Assembly (NCBI GenBank): GCA_020848905.1
Contig: JADLHG010000016.1
Span: forward strand, 62,001 to 126,000
Direction of reading: 5' to 3'
Length of the DNA: 64,000 nucleotides
From: Deltaproteobacteria bacterium
GTDB taxonomy: Bacteria; Myxococcota_A; Polyangia; GCA-2747355; JADLHG01
The translations under genes and the position numbers were made by a program. Shown here piece after piece: positions 16,193-25,700 of the stretch; the stretch's first letter is position 1; each line of letters opens with the position of its first letter. The notes beneath the pieces were generated by a model. It made no database searches. It saw nothing but the letters and a program-made list of their open reading frames with translations, and was not told the DNA's origin.

Positions 16193-17083
16193 ATGTCGCC
16201 TGGACGAACCTTTCAGCTCGCGGCCCTGCAGCTTCGAATGACCTCGCGTCCGGCGGAGAACCTGGACCGCGCCGTGGCGGCCATCCGCGAGGCCGCGGCC
16301 CGCGGGGCGAACATGGTCGTGCTCCCCGAGCTCTTCCGGTCGCTCTACTTCTGCCAGACCGAGGACCACGCGCAGTTCGACCTGGCGGAGCCGATCCCCG
16401 GGCCCACGACCGAGACGCTCGGGGCGCTGGCGAAGGAGCTGTCGATCGTGCTCGTGGCGTCCCTCTTCGAGCGGCGCGCCGCGGGGCTCTACCACAACAC
16501 GGCGGTCACCTTCGACGCCGACGGGCGCATCGCCGACGTCTACCGCAAGATGCACATCCCCGACGACCCGCTCTACTACGAGAAGTTCTACTTCACGCCG
16601 GGGGACCTCGGCTTTCGCGCCTGCGATACGCGCTTCGGGCGGGTCGGCACGCTGGTCTGCTGGGATCAGTGGTTTCCGGAGGGGGCGCGTCTCACGGCGC
16701 TCGAGGGGGCGGCGCTCCTCTGCTACCCGACGGCCATCGGCTGGCATCCGAGCGAGAAGGCCGAGTTCGGCGCGGCGCAGGCGGACGCCTGGCGCACCAT
16801 CCAGCGGGCGCACGCCATCGCGAACGGGGTCTATGTCTGCGCGGTGAATCGCGTGGGGCACGAGGGACCCGCCGGCGGGGGGATCGAGTTCTTCGGCGGC
16901 AGCTTCGTCTGCGACCCCTTCGGTGTGGTGCTGGCCGAGGCGGGGCGCGAGACCCCCGAGACGTTGCTCGTGGAGGTGAACCTCGCGTATCAGGAGGCTG
17001 TGCGGCAGCACTGGCCCTTCCTGCGCGATCGGCGGATCGACGCCTACGGCCCGCTCTCGAGCCGCTACCTGCATTCGAAGTAG
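16193..17083 (+). CDS. aguB: N-carbamoylputrescine amidase
   Basis: 296 residues of the carbon-nitrogen hydrolase (nitrilase) family. The catalytic triad is visible as E46 (VVLPELFRS), K119 (YRKMHIPDDP) and C156 (LVCWDQWFPE). YYEKFYFTPGD and YPTAIGWHP are typical of AguB. It hydrolyses N-carbamoylputrescine to putrescine, CO2 and ammonia. It lies three bases before the agmatine deiminase gene, which makes its substrate. Cytosolic. A weak promoter-like pair (TTGGCC, 17 bases, TAGATC) lies just before the start. Confidence 0.93.
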   Translation: MSPGRTFQLAALQLRMTSRPAENLDRAVAAIREAAARGANMVVLPELFRSLYFCQTEDHAQFDLAEPIPGPTTETLGALAKELSIVLVASLFERRAAGLYHNTAVTFDADGRIADVYRKMHIPDDPLYYEKFYFTPGDLGFRACDTRFGRVGTLVCWDQWFPEGARLTALEGAALLCYPTAIGWHPSEKAEFGAAQADAWRTIQRAHAIANGVYVCAVNRVGHEGPAGGGIEFFGGSFVCDPFGVVLAEAGRETPETLLVEVNLAYQEAVRQHWPFLRDRRIDAYGPLSSRYLHSK

Positions 17084-17086
17084 CCC

Positions 17087-18166
17087 GTGGCCCGCCCTGC
17101 GAAAGCGCCTCTCGAGCGAAGCCCGCACGCGCTCGGCTATGCGATGCCCGCCGAGTGGGCTCCGCACCGGCGCACCTGGCTCGCCTGGCCGCACAACGCC
17201 GCCGACTGGCCGGGAAAGTTTGCACCGCTCCCGTGGGTCTACGGGGAGATGGTGCGGCACCTGGCGCGAGGCGAGCGCGTGGGGATCCTGGTCGGGGACG
17301 CGGCGCTGAAGCAGGCCGCGACGCGCGTGCTGGACAGAGTGGGCGCGGATCTCTCGCAGGTAGACTTCCTCGAGGTGAGGACCGACCGCTCGTGGGTGCG
17401 CGACACGGGGCCCTCCTTCGTGCGCCGCGCGAGCGGGGAGGTGGCCGCGGTCTGCTGGGCCTTCAACGCCTGGGCCAAGTACAACAACTGCAAGCTGGAC
17501 GCGCAGGTGGGCGCGGCGATCGCGGGTGCGGCCGGCGCGGCGGTCTTCGAGCCGCGGCGACCCGACGGCGCGCGCTTCGTCCTCGAGGGAGGCGCGATCG
17601 ACGTGGACGGAGAGGGGACGCTCCTCTGCACCGAGGAGTGCCTGCTCGACCGCGTGCAGGGGCGGAACCCCGGCGTCGCGCGCGAGGCGCAGGAGGCCGT
17701 GCTGCGCGAGGCGCTCGGGGTGGAGCGCGTGCTCTGGCTCGAGAAGGGCATCGTGGGCGACGACACGCACGGGCATATCGACGACCTGGCGCGCTTCGTG
17801 GCGCCGGGGCGCGTGCTCCTCTGCCGCGAGGACGCCCCCGCCGACCCGAACCACGCAGTGTGCGTCGAGAACCGCGCGCGTCTCTGCGAGGCGCGAGATG
17901 CGCGCGGCCGGCGGCTCGAGGTAATCGATCTGCCCATGCCCCGTCCACTCGTCTTTCGCGGGCAACGCCTCCCCGCGAGCTACGCCAACTTCTACGTCGG
18001 GAACCGCGTGGTGCTCGTGCCCACCTTCAACGATCCGAACGATCGTCTGGCGCTGAACCTGCTCGCGGAGCTCTTTCCGTCGCGCGAGGTGGTGGGCATT
18101 CACTGCGTCGACCTCGTCTGGGGGCTGGGCACGATCCACTGCGCGACGCAGCAGGAGCCGGGGTAG
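17087..18166 (+). CDS. aguA: agmatine deiminase
   Basis: 359 residues of the peptidyl-arginine-deiminase/agmatine-deiminase fold. MPAEWAPHRRTWLAWP is the N-terminal signature. WVRDTGPSF (103-111), GDDTHGHIDDLARF and the catalytic Cys C352 in the final GTIHCATQQEPG follow. It converts agmatine to N-carbamoylputrescine and ammonia, feeding AguB encoded upstream. Together they give putrescine from arginine via agmatine; no arginine decarboxylase gene is in the window. The start is GTG, three bases after aguB, so the pair is one transcript. Confidence 0.94.
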   Translation: MARPAKAPLERSPHALGYAMPAEWAPHRRTWLAWPHNAADWPGKFAPLPWVYGEMVRHLARGERVGILVGDAALKQAATRVLDRVGADLSQVDFLEVRTDRSWVRDTGPSFVRRASGEVAAVCWAFNAWAKYNNCKLDAQVGAAIAGAAGAAVFEPRRPDGARFVLEGGAIDVDGEGTLLCTEECLLDRVQGRNPGVAREAQEAVLREALGVERVLWLEKGIVGDDTHGHIDDLARFVAPGRVLLCREDAPADPNHAVCVENRARLCEARDARGRRLEVIDLPMPRPLVFRGQRLPASYANFYVGNRVVLVPTFNDPNDRLALNLLAELFPSREVVGIHCVDLVWGLGTIHCATQQEPG

Positions 18167-18372
18167 GGGGCTGCGCAGTAAACCCGCACGCCTGTCTCGT
18201 ACGGAGGGATCGTCGCGCCTGCAATCGATCGATGTCGCATGGGCCAGGCCGGTCATCCTGCTCGACCCGAGGCCCACACCGGCCGGCGGATCTTCTCGAC
18301 GTACCTCTCGAGAGCCGCCCCCCTCCTCGCTCCTCACCGGCCGATCAACGAGGTCCCGTGCGCCGCGAAGGG

Positions 18373-19041
18373 TCAGGGCCACCCCACCGCGCCCTGGGCC
18401 ATCAGCGTGTCCCCCACCGCCCAGTTGGCGTCCAGGCGGGTGAAGCTCTCGTACCCCCCGATCGGTTGACCGTTCGTGCAGCCTGCGATGAGCGCGCCTT
18501 CCCAACCGTCCGGTAGTCCATGCAGGCCGTCATCTCGACGGTGGTTGTGAAGCACGTAGCCCCCCACTGGAATGGACCTCCCCGCCAGCAGCGTCTCGCT
18601 ACCGTCGCTCCGGACATAGACGAAGTCTACCGCAGCAGGTTGGCTCCCCAGGTTCATGACTACGATCCCCGGTGCGTTCCTGTGCTCCGGCCTAAGGGAG
18701 AGAGTCGCGCGTCCTTCTCGTCGAAAGCCTGTGCGTACGGCGCCGGCTCGAGCGCGGCGAGCACCGGCCACGAGCTGATCGTCGGATCGAGGATGACGAG
18801 CCCTTGGGCCAGGTTGCCGGGCCCCACGCGACGCTGGCGCAGCACCAGCTCGAGCGTGCGGCCCACCTCGATCGGCAGCGCGCGCCTCGCGGGCAGGGAG
18901 TACGGCCGCGTGCGTCCGGCGGTGTAGTGACCGGCGATCCGCGCGAGGGCGAGGATGCAGCAGCCGGAAGTCGAACAGGATCGTCCCACGACCCTGCACA
19001 AGACACTCCTCCCCTGGTTCCAGGAGGCTGCTGACCGTCAT
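18373..19041 (-). pseudogene. frameshifted gene of unknown function
   Basis: Protein-like sequence runs across this minus-strand stretch but changes frame twice. It starts MTVSSLLEPGEECLVQGRG and ILFDFRLLHP in one frame. Near 18950 it moves to the next (ARIAGHYTAGRTRPYSLPAR, SLPARRALPIEVGRTLELVL, GNLAQGLVILDPTISSWPVL). Near 18700 it returns to the first (RNAPGIVVMNLGSQPAAVDF, VYVRSDGSETLLAG, TRLDANWAVGDTLMAQGAV). The two shifts compensate, so either two indels have broken the gene or there are two errors in the sequence. No ribosome site precedes the ATG. The family is not recognised; the last part looks like a beta-rich surface domain. Confidence 0.6.
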
Positions 19042-19151
19042 CTGAAGGGGGACTACTGATCTCGCGCGATTCAGCCGAGAGGGGATGTGGAGGCGGACCC
19101 TGGCCCCCCCCGACGGCGCACAGTGAGCGCTCAGTCCTCCCCGAAGCGAGC

Positions 19152-21005
19152 TCAGCTCGGCGGCGTCTTCGCGTCCTCTGCAAGCCTGACCACGAGGACC
19201 GAGCACTTCGCCCGGCGAAGCACGTCCTCGGCGACGCTTCCGAGCAGCACACGCCGAATCCCGGTCCTCCCGCGCGTTCCGAGGACGATGAGGTCCGCGC
19301 CGACCTCTTCGGCGGTCGACAGAATCGCGGTGGGAGGAAACCCTTCGACGATCCGGCGGTCTCCTTCGAGGTGGAGGCGTTCCAGCGCCCCGGCCAAGCG
19401 CTCCATCGCGACCTCGCGCGCGCCCTCGGGGATGATCGGAGGCATAGCGTGCGGGGGCAGCCCACCGTACTCCGGTACGGCGACAAGATTGGTCAGCTCG
19501 AGGCAATGTATGACGATCAGTCGTGCGCCGCTGCGCTGAGCCTCGCGGTCGGCCGCGGTCAGTGCTGGAAGAGACGGATCGGACAGGTCCGTGGCGACCA
19601 GGATCGTTCTTGTCTCTGGCCCGCGACGCGCCACCAGGACGGGCGCGTGGGCGTAACGGACGATGCGCTCGGCGACGCTGCCCAGGAGGACACGGGAGAG
19701 ACCCGTCGCACCGCGACTGCCGACGACGATCAGCTCGGCACCCGCCTTCTCTGCGCTCGAGACGACGCCGGCATAGGGGATCCCTTCCTCCACGACGGCG
19801 GTGAAGTCGGAAGGCTCGCGGCCGGTCACCTCGCACGTGCGCTCGACGAGCGCGATCAGGGCTCGTTCCTGCAGCTGCGCCTGGGCGGCGCGCTGCTCCG
19901 CATGCCGGTGCGGGAAGAGCATGTTCACCCGCATCAGGCTGGGAACGATGTGACACACCAGCAGCCGCGCCTCGGTGTCTCTCGCCCTTCCGTCTCCCTG
20001 GCGGAGCGCCTCGTTTCCTGCCTCGCTCAGATCCGTCGCCACGAAGATGATTCGCGCGCGGATGTCGCCCTCGATCGCATGCATCGCCTTCTCCTCTGGC
20101 ATGTCTATCCCCGCGGGCCAGACCTCGACGCACCCGCCCCCGGCGCGCTTGCTCGCGTAGGCCGCCCGATCCGCCTGGTCGATGGACTGGCTCACGGGGA
20201 TCGCGGCGCTCATAGTTGCAACTCCGATCGACGCGGTGAGCGACGTCCCGTCCGGCAGGACCGGATGGTGAGTCAGTCGCCGAAGCACCCCGCGCGCTGT
20301 GCCTGGTGTTGCCTCCGGCATGCACACCAAAAACTCGTCCCCTCCGTAGCGGTACACGAGGTCGTACGGTCGAAGGTCGCGTTCGAATCGCCGGGCCACG
20401 GACTTCAGCACCGCGTCGGCGAGCCGATGTCCGTATCGGTCGTTGATCCCCTTGAATCCGTCCAGGTCGACCATTGCCACGCACACGGGGTGTCCCGATC
20501 TGTCCCCTCGTGCGCGCTCGCTCTCGAGCTGGCGCCACATCGAGTGGCGGTTGAAGAGCCCGGTGAGCGCGTCAACCTCGGCGAGGTGGTCACGTGACGT
20601 TCGCTCAAGATCGAGGGACTCCTGCGCGAAGCGACGCGACAGCCTGACGAACCTGTCGTAGCTCTCGGGTCGAACGGACCCACTGGCGCCGATCATCGAT
20701 GCGAGCCTCGCAGCCTCTCGATGGACCTGTTCGTGAAGGGCCGTGAGTGTCGCGAGCTGCTCCCTTCGGCGCGGGTCGCATGGCGTCGGCTGATCGCTCC
20801 ACCGTGTGAAGGGGCACCGGCTACCGGGCTGCGTGCCTGGATCTACGGGAAGGCGGCAGATCAGCGCCCGGTTGAACTCGCTGAGCCAGATCCGATGCCC
20901 GTCGAACGAGTCCGCCAGGCCACGGACGAGCGACGACGACGCGTCGTCGGAAGCGGGATCTTCCGGGACGGCGGCGTCCTCCCACCCCTCGTGCACGCTA
21001 TCCAT
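19152..21005 (-). CDS. GGDEF diguanylate cyclase fused to two universal-stress (Usp) domains
   Basis: 617 residues in one open frame. Residues about 1-155 are a helical N-terminus with Cys and His. About 160-315 form a GGDEF domain with EVDALTGLFNRHS, VDLDGFKGINDRYG and an intact YRYGGDEFLVCMPE, and with an RPYD inhibitory site five residues before GGDEF. Two Usp domains follow (IIFVATDLSEAGNEAL with VVGSRGATGLSRVLLGSVAE; ILVATDLSDPSLPAL with VLGTRGRTGIRRVLLGSVAE). Both keep the G-2x-G-9x-G-S nucleotide loop of ATP-binding Usp proteins. It would couple c-di-GMP synthesis to an ATP-sensing pair. An in-frame ATG in MPEEKAMHAIEGD could start the Usp half separately. Divergent from the second marR. 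Confidence 0.85.
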   Translation of the reverse strand: MDSVHEGWEDAAVPEDPASDDASSSLVRGLADSFDGHRIWLSEFNRALICRLPVDPGTQPGSRCPFTRWSDQPTPCDPRRREQLATLTALHEQVHREAARLASMIGASGSVRPESYDRFVRLSRRFAQESLDLERTSRDHLAEVDALTGLFNRHSMWRQLESERARGDRSGHPVCVAMVDLDGFKGINDRYGHRLADAVLKSVARRFERDLRPYDLVYRYGGDEFLVCMPEATPGTARGVLRRLTHHPVLPDGTSLTASIGVATMSAAIPVSQSIDQADRAAYASKRAGGGCVEVWPAGIDMPEEKAMHAIEGDIRARIIFVATDLSEAGNEALRQGDGRARDTEARLLVCHIVPSLMRVNMLFPHRHAEQRAAQAQLQERALIALVERTCEVTGREPSDFTAVVEEGIPYAGVVSSAEKAGAELIVVGSRGATGLSRVLLGSVAERIVRYAHAPVLVARRGPETRTILVATDLSDPSLPALTAADREAQRSGARLIVIHCLELTNLVAVPEYGGLPPHAMPPIIPEGAREVAMERLAGALERLHLEGDRRIVEGFPPTAILSTAEEVGADLIVLGTRGRTGIRRVLLGSVAEDVLRRAKCSVLVVRLAEDAKTPPS

Positions 21006-21025
21006 CACGATTTGTAGCGTAGCGG

Positions 21026-21077
21026 CAATATAGTTGCGAGTCAAACGATATGTTTTGAAGTGCAACGATATCCAATG
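21026..21077. promoter_or_regulatory. cluster of MarR-type operator sites upstream of the second marR gene
   Basis: Three AT-centred elements lie in 52 bases between the divergent GGDEF-Usp and marR genes: CAATATAGTTG (21026-21036), TCAAACGATATGTTTTGA (21041-21058, arms TCAAA/TTTGA around ATAT), and CAACGATATCCAATG (21063-21077). The last shares GATATCCAA with the TTGGATATCCAA palindrome at 11111-11122. In GC-rich DNA this local AT-rich symmetry is distinctive. Confidence 0.5.
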
Positions 21078-21125
21078 GTACATAGAACAGGTTGCGACCC
21101 GACGGTCGCATCTCGAGGAGATAGG

Positions 21126-21584
21126 GTGACGAGCAGCGACGGAGGGGACGGCGATGGTCTCGGACAGGTTCTCGGCTTCATGCGCACGCTGTGGGCCGTG
21201 GACCACGCGCTGCGCAAGGCGTCCAAGGAGATGAAGCGCCGCGTTGGCCTGACAGGCCCGCAGCGGCTCGCCGTGCGCGTCGTGGGACAGTTTCCGCAGG
21301 CCACTGCGGGCGAGATTGCCAGGGTGCTGCATGTCCATCCGAGCACCCTGACCGGCGTGCTGGACCGCCTGGGGAGGTCGGGCTTGCTGCGGCGAATGAT
21401 TGACTCGAGCGACCGGCGCCGGGCCCGTTTCGAGCTCACGGCGAAGGGGGAGCTCGCCGATCGCGCGCGCGCGGGCACCGTCGAGGAGCGTGTGCGACGA
21501 GCGCTACGAGGAGTGCCGGCGGACGACATCAGGGTGGCGCGCGGGGTCCTCGCGCACCTTGCGCGAGAGCTCACGAACGGGTGA
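21126..21584 (+). CDS. MarR-family transcriptional regulator (second copy)
   Basis: 152 residues: N-terminal dimerisation helix (FMRTLWAVDHALRKAS), helix-turn-helix ATAGEIARVLHVHPSTLTGV, wing MIDSSDRRRARFELTAKG and C-terminal helix. It is paralogous to the MarR protein of the trehalose operon. I chose GTG 21126 because GAGGAG lies just before it. The frame also stays open to a GTG at 21060, but that would put the operator-like sites inside the gene. Likely targets are itself and the divergent GGDEF-Usp gene. Confidence 0.85.
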   Translation: MTSSDGGDGDGLGQVLGFMRTLWAVDHALRKASKEMKRRVGLTGPQRLAVRVVGQFPQATAGEIARVLHVHPSTLTGVLDRLGRSGLLRRMIDSSDRRRARFELTAKGELADRARAGTVEERVRRALRGVPADDIRVARGVLAHLARELTNG

Positions 21585-21784
21585 AACCGTCGCTAGCGCC
21601 TGCCCCGGCGGGCGGACGACCGGCAGGAGCTCGTGGGCGAGGACGTGGCTGGCAGACGAGGCTGCCGGAAGGGTCTTCGTCAGGATGGACACTGCATGGG
21701 CTTTACGGGGAGAGCTCCAGCAGCCGCTCCGCCCGGGGGAGACCACTCCCGTCGTGACGCGCTCGAGCCGACGGGTGCCGGCGT

Positions 21785-22699
21785 TCAGTCACGCACGGCC
21801 GGCGCGCGGGATAGCCCCTCGGTCATTCGTCGATGAAGAACTCCCGGCGGCAGGATGCCGTGGGCCGCGAAGGCCTCGAGGACCCGAAAATGAACATCCG
21901 TCTCGAAGTCCTTCTCGTACTTGCAGTCGAAGACGTACGGCCGGGCCTTGAGCTGGACGGCGAAGTAATTCTCGACGATCAGCTGTTTTGCCAGCACCGG
22001 AACGGGCCGGTCGAGATGCACGTACATGCTCACCAGACAGGCCTCGCGGATCAGCTCCGCGGCGCGCTTCACGTCCTGGTCGATGCCGACGTAGAAGTCC
22101 ATCGGGACCTGCATCTCGAGCGCGCCGTAGTTCCCGCTCGCGGTGACGTCGGTGAGGATCTTGTTGTTCGGGATGGTGATCACGTTGTGGTCGAGAGTGT
22201 TCATCCGCACGCTGCGGAGCCCGATCCTGATGATGTCCCCATACTGGCCTGCATAGCCGACGCGATCACCGACCTGAAAGGGCCGATCGAAGAGAATCGT
22301 GATCCCGGCGATGAACGCGGCCACGAGGTCGCGCATGGCGAACCCGACGGCGAAGGCCATCGCGCCGCCGATTACTGTCACGGCCGTCGATTCGAGCCGG
22401 ACACTCAGACCGAGGGCGATGCCGGCGGTGGTGAGCACGATGATGAAGCGCGTGATGGATTCGAGCTTCTGGACGGTGGGGCGCCGGTTCGTGAAGCGTT
22501 TGGCCAGACGATCCGAGACGTTTCCGACGATGCGCAGCGCGATCATCGCGCCAACGATGATCAGCACGGAGAAGGCGACGCCGCCCCAGCGTACCGCTCC
22601 GGCAAGCTTGCCGAGGTCCGGGAGCTCCTGAGCGTATGCGGTGGCAGGAGCCAGGAGCCCCGTTGCGCTCAGCGCGGCGGTCCAGCGCGCGATTTTCAT
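21785..22699 (-). CDS. MscS-family mechanosensitive channel (first of two)
   Basis: 304 residues. An N-terminal signal-peptide-like segment ends ATAYAQE, three transmembrane helices follow, and then the pore-lining helix and beta domain of MscS: GGAMAFAVGFAMRDLVAAFI, GITILFDRPFQVGDRV, TLDHNVITIPNNKILTD. The C-terminal alpha/beta cage is present. It should open under membrane tension and release small solutes on hypo-osmotic shock. AGAGGAGGAACGCC precedes ATG 22699, which decides the start. It is the last gene of the leftward cluster, 23 bases after the large ATPase gene. Confidence 0.9.
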   Translation of the reverse strand: MKIARWTAALSATGLLAPATAYAQELPDLGKLAGAVRWGGVAFSVLIIVGAMIALRIVGNVSDRLAKRFTNRRPTVQKLESITRFIIVLTTAGIALGLSVRLESTAVTVIGGAMAFAVGFAMRDLVAAFIAGITILFDRPFQVGDRVGYAGQYGDIIRIGLRSVRMNTLDHNVITIPNNKILTDVTASGNYGALEMQVPMDFYVGIDQDVKRAAELIREACLVSMYVHLDRPVPVLAKQLIVENYFAVQLKARPYVFDCKYEKDFETDVHFRVLEAFAAHGILPPGVLHRRMTEGLSRAPAVRD

Positions 22700-22722
22700 G
22701 GTGGCGTTCCTCCTCTGGACGG

Positions 22723-25700
22723 TCAACGGCTGGCGGGAAGCAGGTGGCGCCGCTGCAACAGACGCGTGACGGCGCGGTACCAGCCCCAGGTCACGCGGTA
22801 TCGGCCCTCAAGGTCTTCGAAATACCCTCGGGCCAGGCCATAGCGGAGAGCGCTCGCGACCTGGGCATCGGGGAGCATCGTGGCTCGCACGAGGTCCGCG
22901 GGCAGCGCCAGCTCGAGTCGGAGCACCGAGCGGAGCACGAAGACGACGTCGTCGGGAAGCCTCTCGAGGTCCACCGTGTCGGGGGCCTTGAAGAGCTTGA
23001 CGAAGACCGTGCCCTCATCGTCGACGCCGAGGGACCGTCGCCACATGTGCAGCGCCACTCCCGGGTTGCCGGCGGAGTAGTCCCAGATCATGCGGTAATA
23101 GCTCGCCTCCGTTCGGGCGAGTGCCTCCTCTCGTTCGATCTCGTCGGCGTCGCCGGGGAGCTGCTCGAGCAGGTGATCAAACCGTGGCTCGATTCCGGCC
23201 TCGCGGGACCGCGTTTGCAGCAACGCCACGACGTCGGGCTCGCGCCAGATCGGCAGGGTCATCACGTCGTCGAAGGTCGGTCGCTCACCGCGGGCCCGGA
23301 GAAAGAAGCGCCAGATGGTCGCGTCGAGCGCCAGGACCCAGGCGCAGGAGGAGCTGTTGCGTCGCGCCACCTCGAGAAGCGCGTCGAAAGCCTGCAGGCC
23401 TCCCATCTGGGGATGGATCAGCCGGTGCGCATTGTCGATCACGAGGGCCGAGTCGGCGACGGTCGACCCGGCTCGATTGGCGACCTGGCCGGCCTCGTCC
23501 AGGGTCGCCCCATCCTCGAGCCGCAGCGCGCGGGCGAGCTCCGCACGGAGCGCGTCGAGGCCGGCAATCGGGCAGTCGACCAGGGAGACGGCGGTCAGCG
23601 CGTCGCGTGCGCGCCGAAGGACGGTGCTCTTTCCGCTGCCGCGCTCGCCGATCACCACGTACACTCCTCCTCCGTCCGCCTTGATTCGTCGAAGGACCTT
23701 CTCTACGCTGTCGTCCTGGTCGACGAGGATCTTCCGAGGCGGCGCCTCAGGAGATAGCTTCTGGAAGAGCTCTTCGGGGAGGGGCTTCAAGGAGACGAGC
23801 GCTCCCTCCGCAGCCTTCTTCTTCAGACCGCGCCGGAAGAGGTACGCCAGCAGGCGACGGGTGGCGTCGAAGCGGCCCACCCACGCGCGTGCCGCGCGAC
23901 TCGCCCCGTGGACGAAGAGGTAGGCGCCGCCCATGGCCGCAGCGGGAAGGCTGCTCCAGCCGGCCTGATGCGCGTCGACCCAGCGGAAGAACGCCCGTCG
24001 CGTGCGGAAGCGTGCCATGCGCTGAAAGATCACCTGGCGCCACCAGCGGATGATCACGAGGAAGACGGGGAGAACGGCGAACCAGCAGGTCGAGAAGACC
24101 CAGCTGTAGATCGTCCCCTTTCCGACGATTCTCTGGCTGATCGCCAGGATCAATCCGACCACCACCACCGTGCGCCCGGTGAGCCGGAGCGAGCGCAACC
24201 GGAGCGCCGAGGTGGCTGAGCGGGGCGCGCCGCGGGCCTCGACCTGCCCCGCGAGCGCGTCGATGCTGAGCACCGCGAGCGACCCGCCGAGGATCCAGCC
24301 CACCACCACGAAGAGGATCTCGACCTCGAACAGGTCCTTCGCCTCTGGCGGGAGGAACCACAGCAGAGTGAGGCCGAGGAGCAGCCATTCGAGCGGCCGG
24401 CGCACGTGAAGGAGGTACCGGATGCCTCGCGTGCGCCAGCTCTCCCCGGCGCGTCGTGCGTGCCGATCTCTCTCGTGCAGACGCTCGCGCGCGCCCTCGA
24501 GGACCGCTTCGGCGCGTCGACGCCACCAGAAGAGGGCGATGAAGCAAAACAACCACTTCACCGCGATCAGACTGACCGTGACCAGCGACTTGCTGCGCTC
24601 CGAGCCCTGGCCGCCCCGGATCGCCGCGAGCCATCTCAGGGTCGCCTGAAGATGATAGCGGAGCACCAGCGTCACTTGCCGGAGCTCGGCTCCTGCCTGC
24701 TCTCGGCCCACCTCGGAGAAGCCCGTGATCGCACTCCGCTTCGAGGCCGAGAGCTGGGGCAGCAGACGCAGCCGGGCGTCGTTCAGCGCGAGCATCTCGG
24801 CGTGGAGGCCGTGGACTCGCGCCCACCGGGCCCGCTCCGCGAGAACGCGCAGACGCCGGGCCGCCTTCTCCAGCGTCGCGCGCGTCTGACCCACCGACTG
24901 CCGATCGACGTCGACGGCGAGACCGGCGAGCCGATCGTCGCTCGCGCCGGGCACCTCTCGTCGCGGCGCGGCCAGCGCCGCCGCGACCTCTTCGCGGGTG
25001 GCACGCACCCAGGCGCGCAGGTTCGCGTAGAGTGCGTCGGCGCCGGCGCCATTCTTCCTGGTCTGCTCCAGTTCCCGCACCTCTCGCAGCAGAAGCAGCG
25101 TCTTGTCGGCTCGCTCTTTGAGAGCCTGGCTCTCGCGGGCGATCCGCCCCTCCAGCTCGGCCTGCTCGCGCGCGACGTCGAGCAGGCGTGCCCGCTCCTC
25201 CGCGACGAGGCGCTCGGCTTCGCTACGAGCCCTCCGCGCCATCGAGAGGGCGAGTTGGCGTTCCTCTGTCGCGGCCAGCGCACGTCGGTTCGCCGCGCTG
25301 ATCTCGGCCGCCTCCTTGTTCGCCCCCGCGCCCCGTTGTCGCGCTGCATGGCGTCCAAGGAGCTCTTCCCGGCGCGCCCTGGGAAGCACCAGGAAATCCA
25401 GTCGCGCGCGGTCGAGCTCGACTCTGGCGGCCCAGAGTGAGGCCGGGAGGTCTCGCGGTAGCTCGTGCGGGGTCGCATCCGGAGGAGCACCGGCGTCACG
25501 GCGGCGATCGTGCCCTCGCCGCGGGCGCGCCCTCCGCGAAGGCCCGGCGACGGTGGCGTCGGAGATCCCGGCGTCCGCCGGGATGCGCGCGGCGTGCGCG
25601 AGGATCGTCCGAAGCCGCTCGGCCTCGACGCGGATCGCCGCCTCATCTCCCAGCGCCACCTCGAACAGGCTGGAGGGATCGACCGTCAGATCGAGCCGCT

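Noticed and set aside
20205-20225. AGTTGCAACT palindrome near 20216, resembling the operator sites
   Set aside because: It lies inside the GGDEF coding region and lacks the GATATC core.
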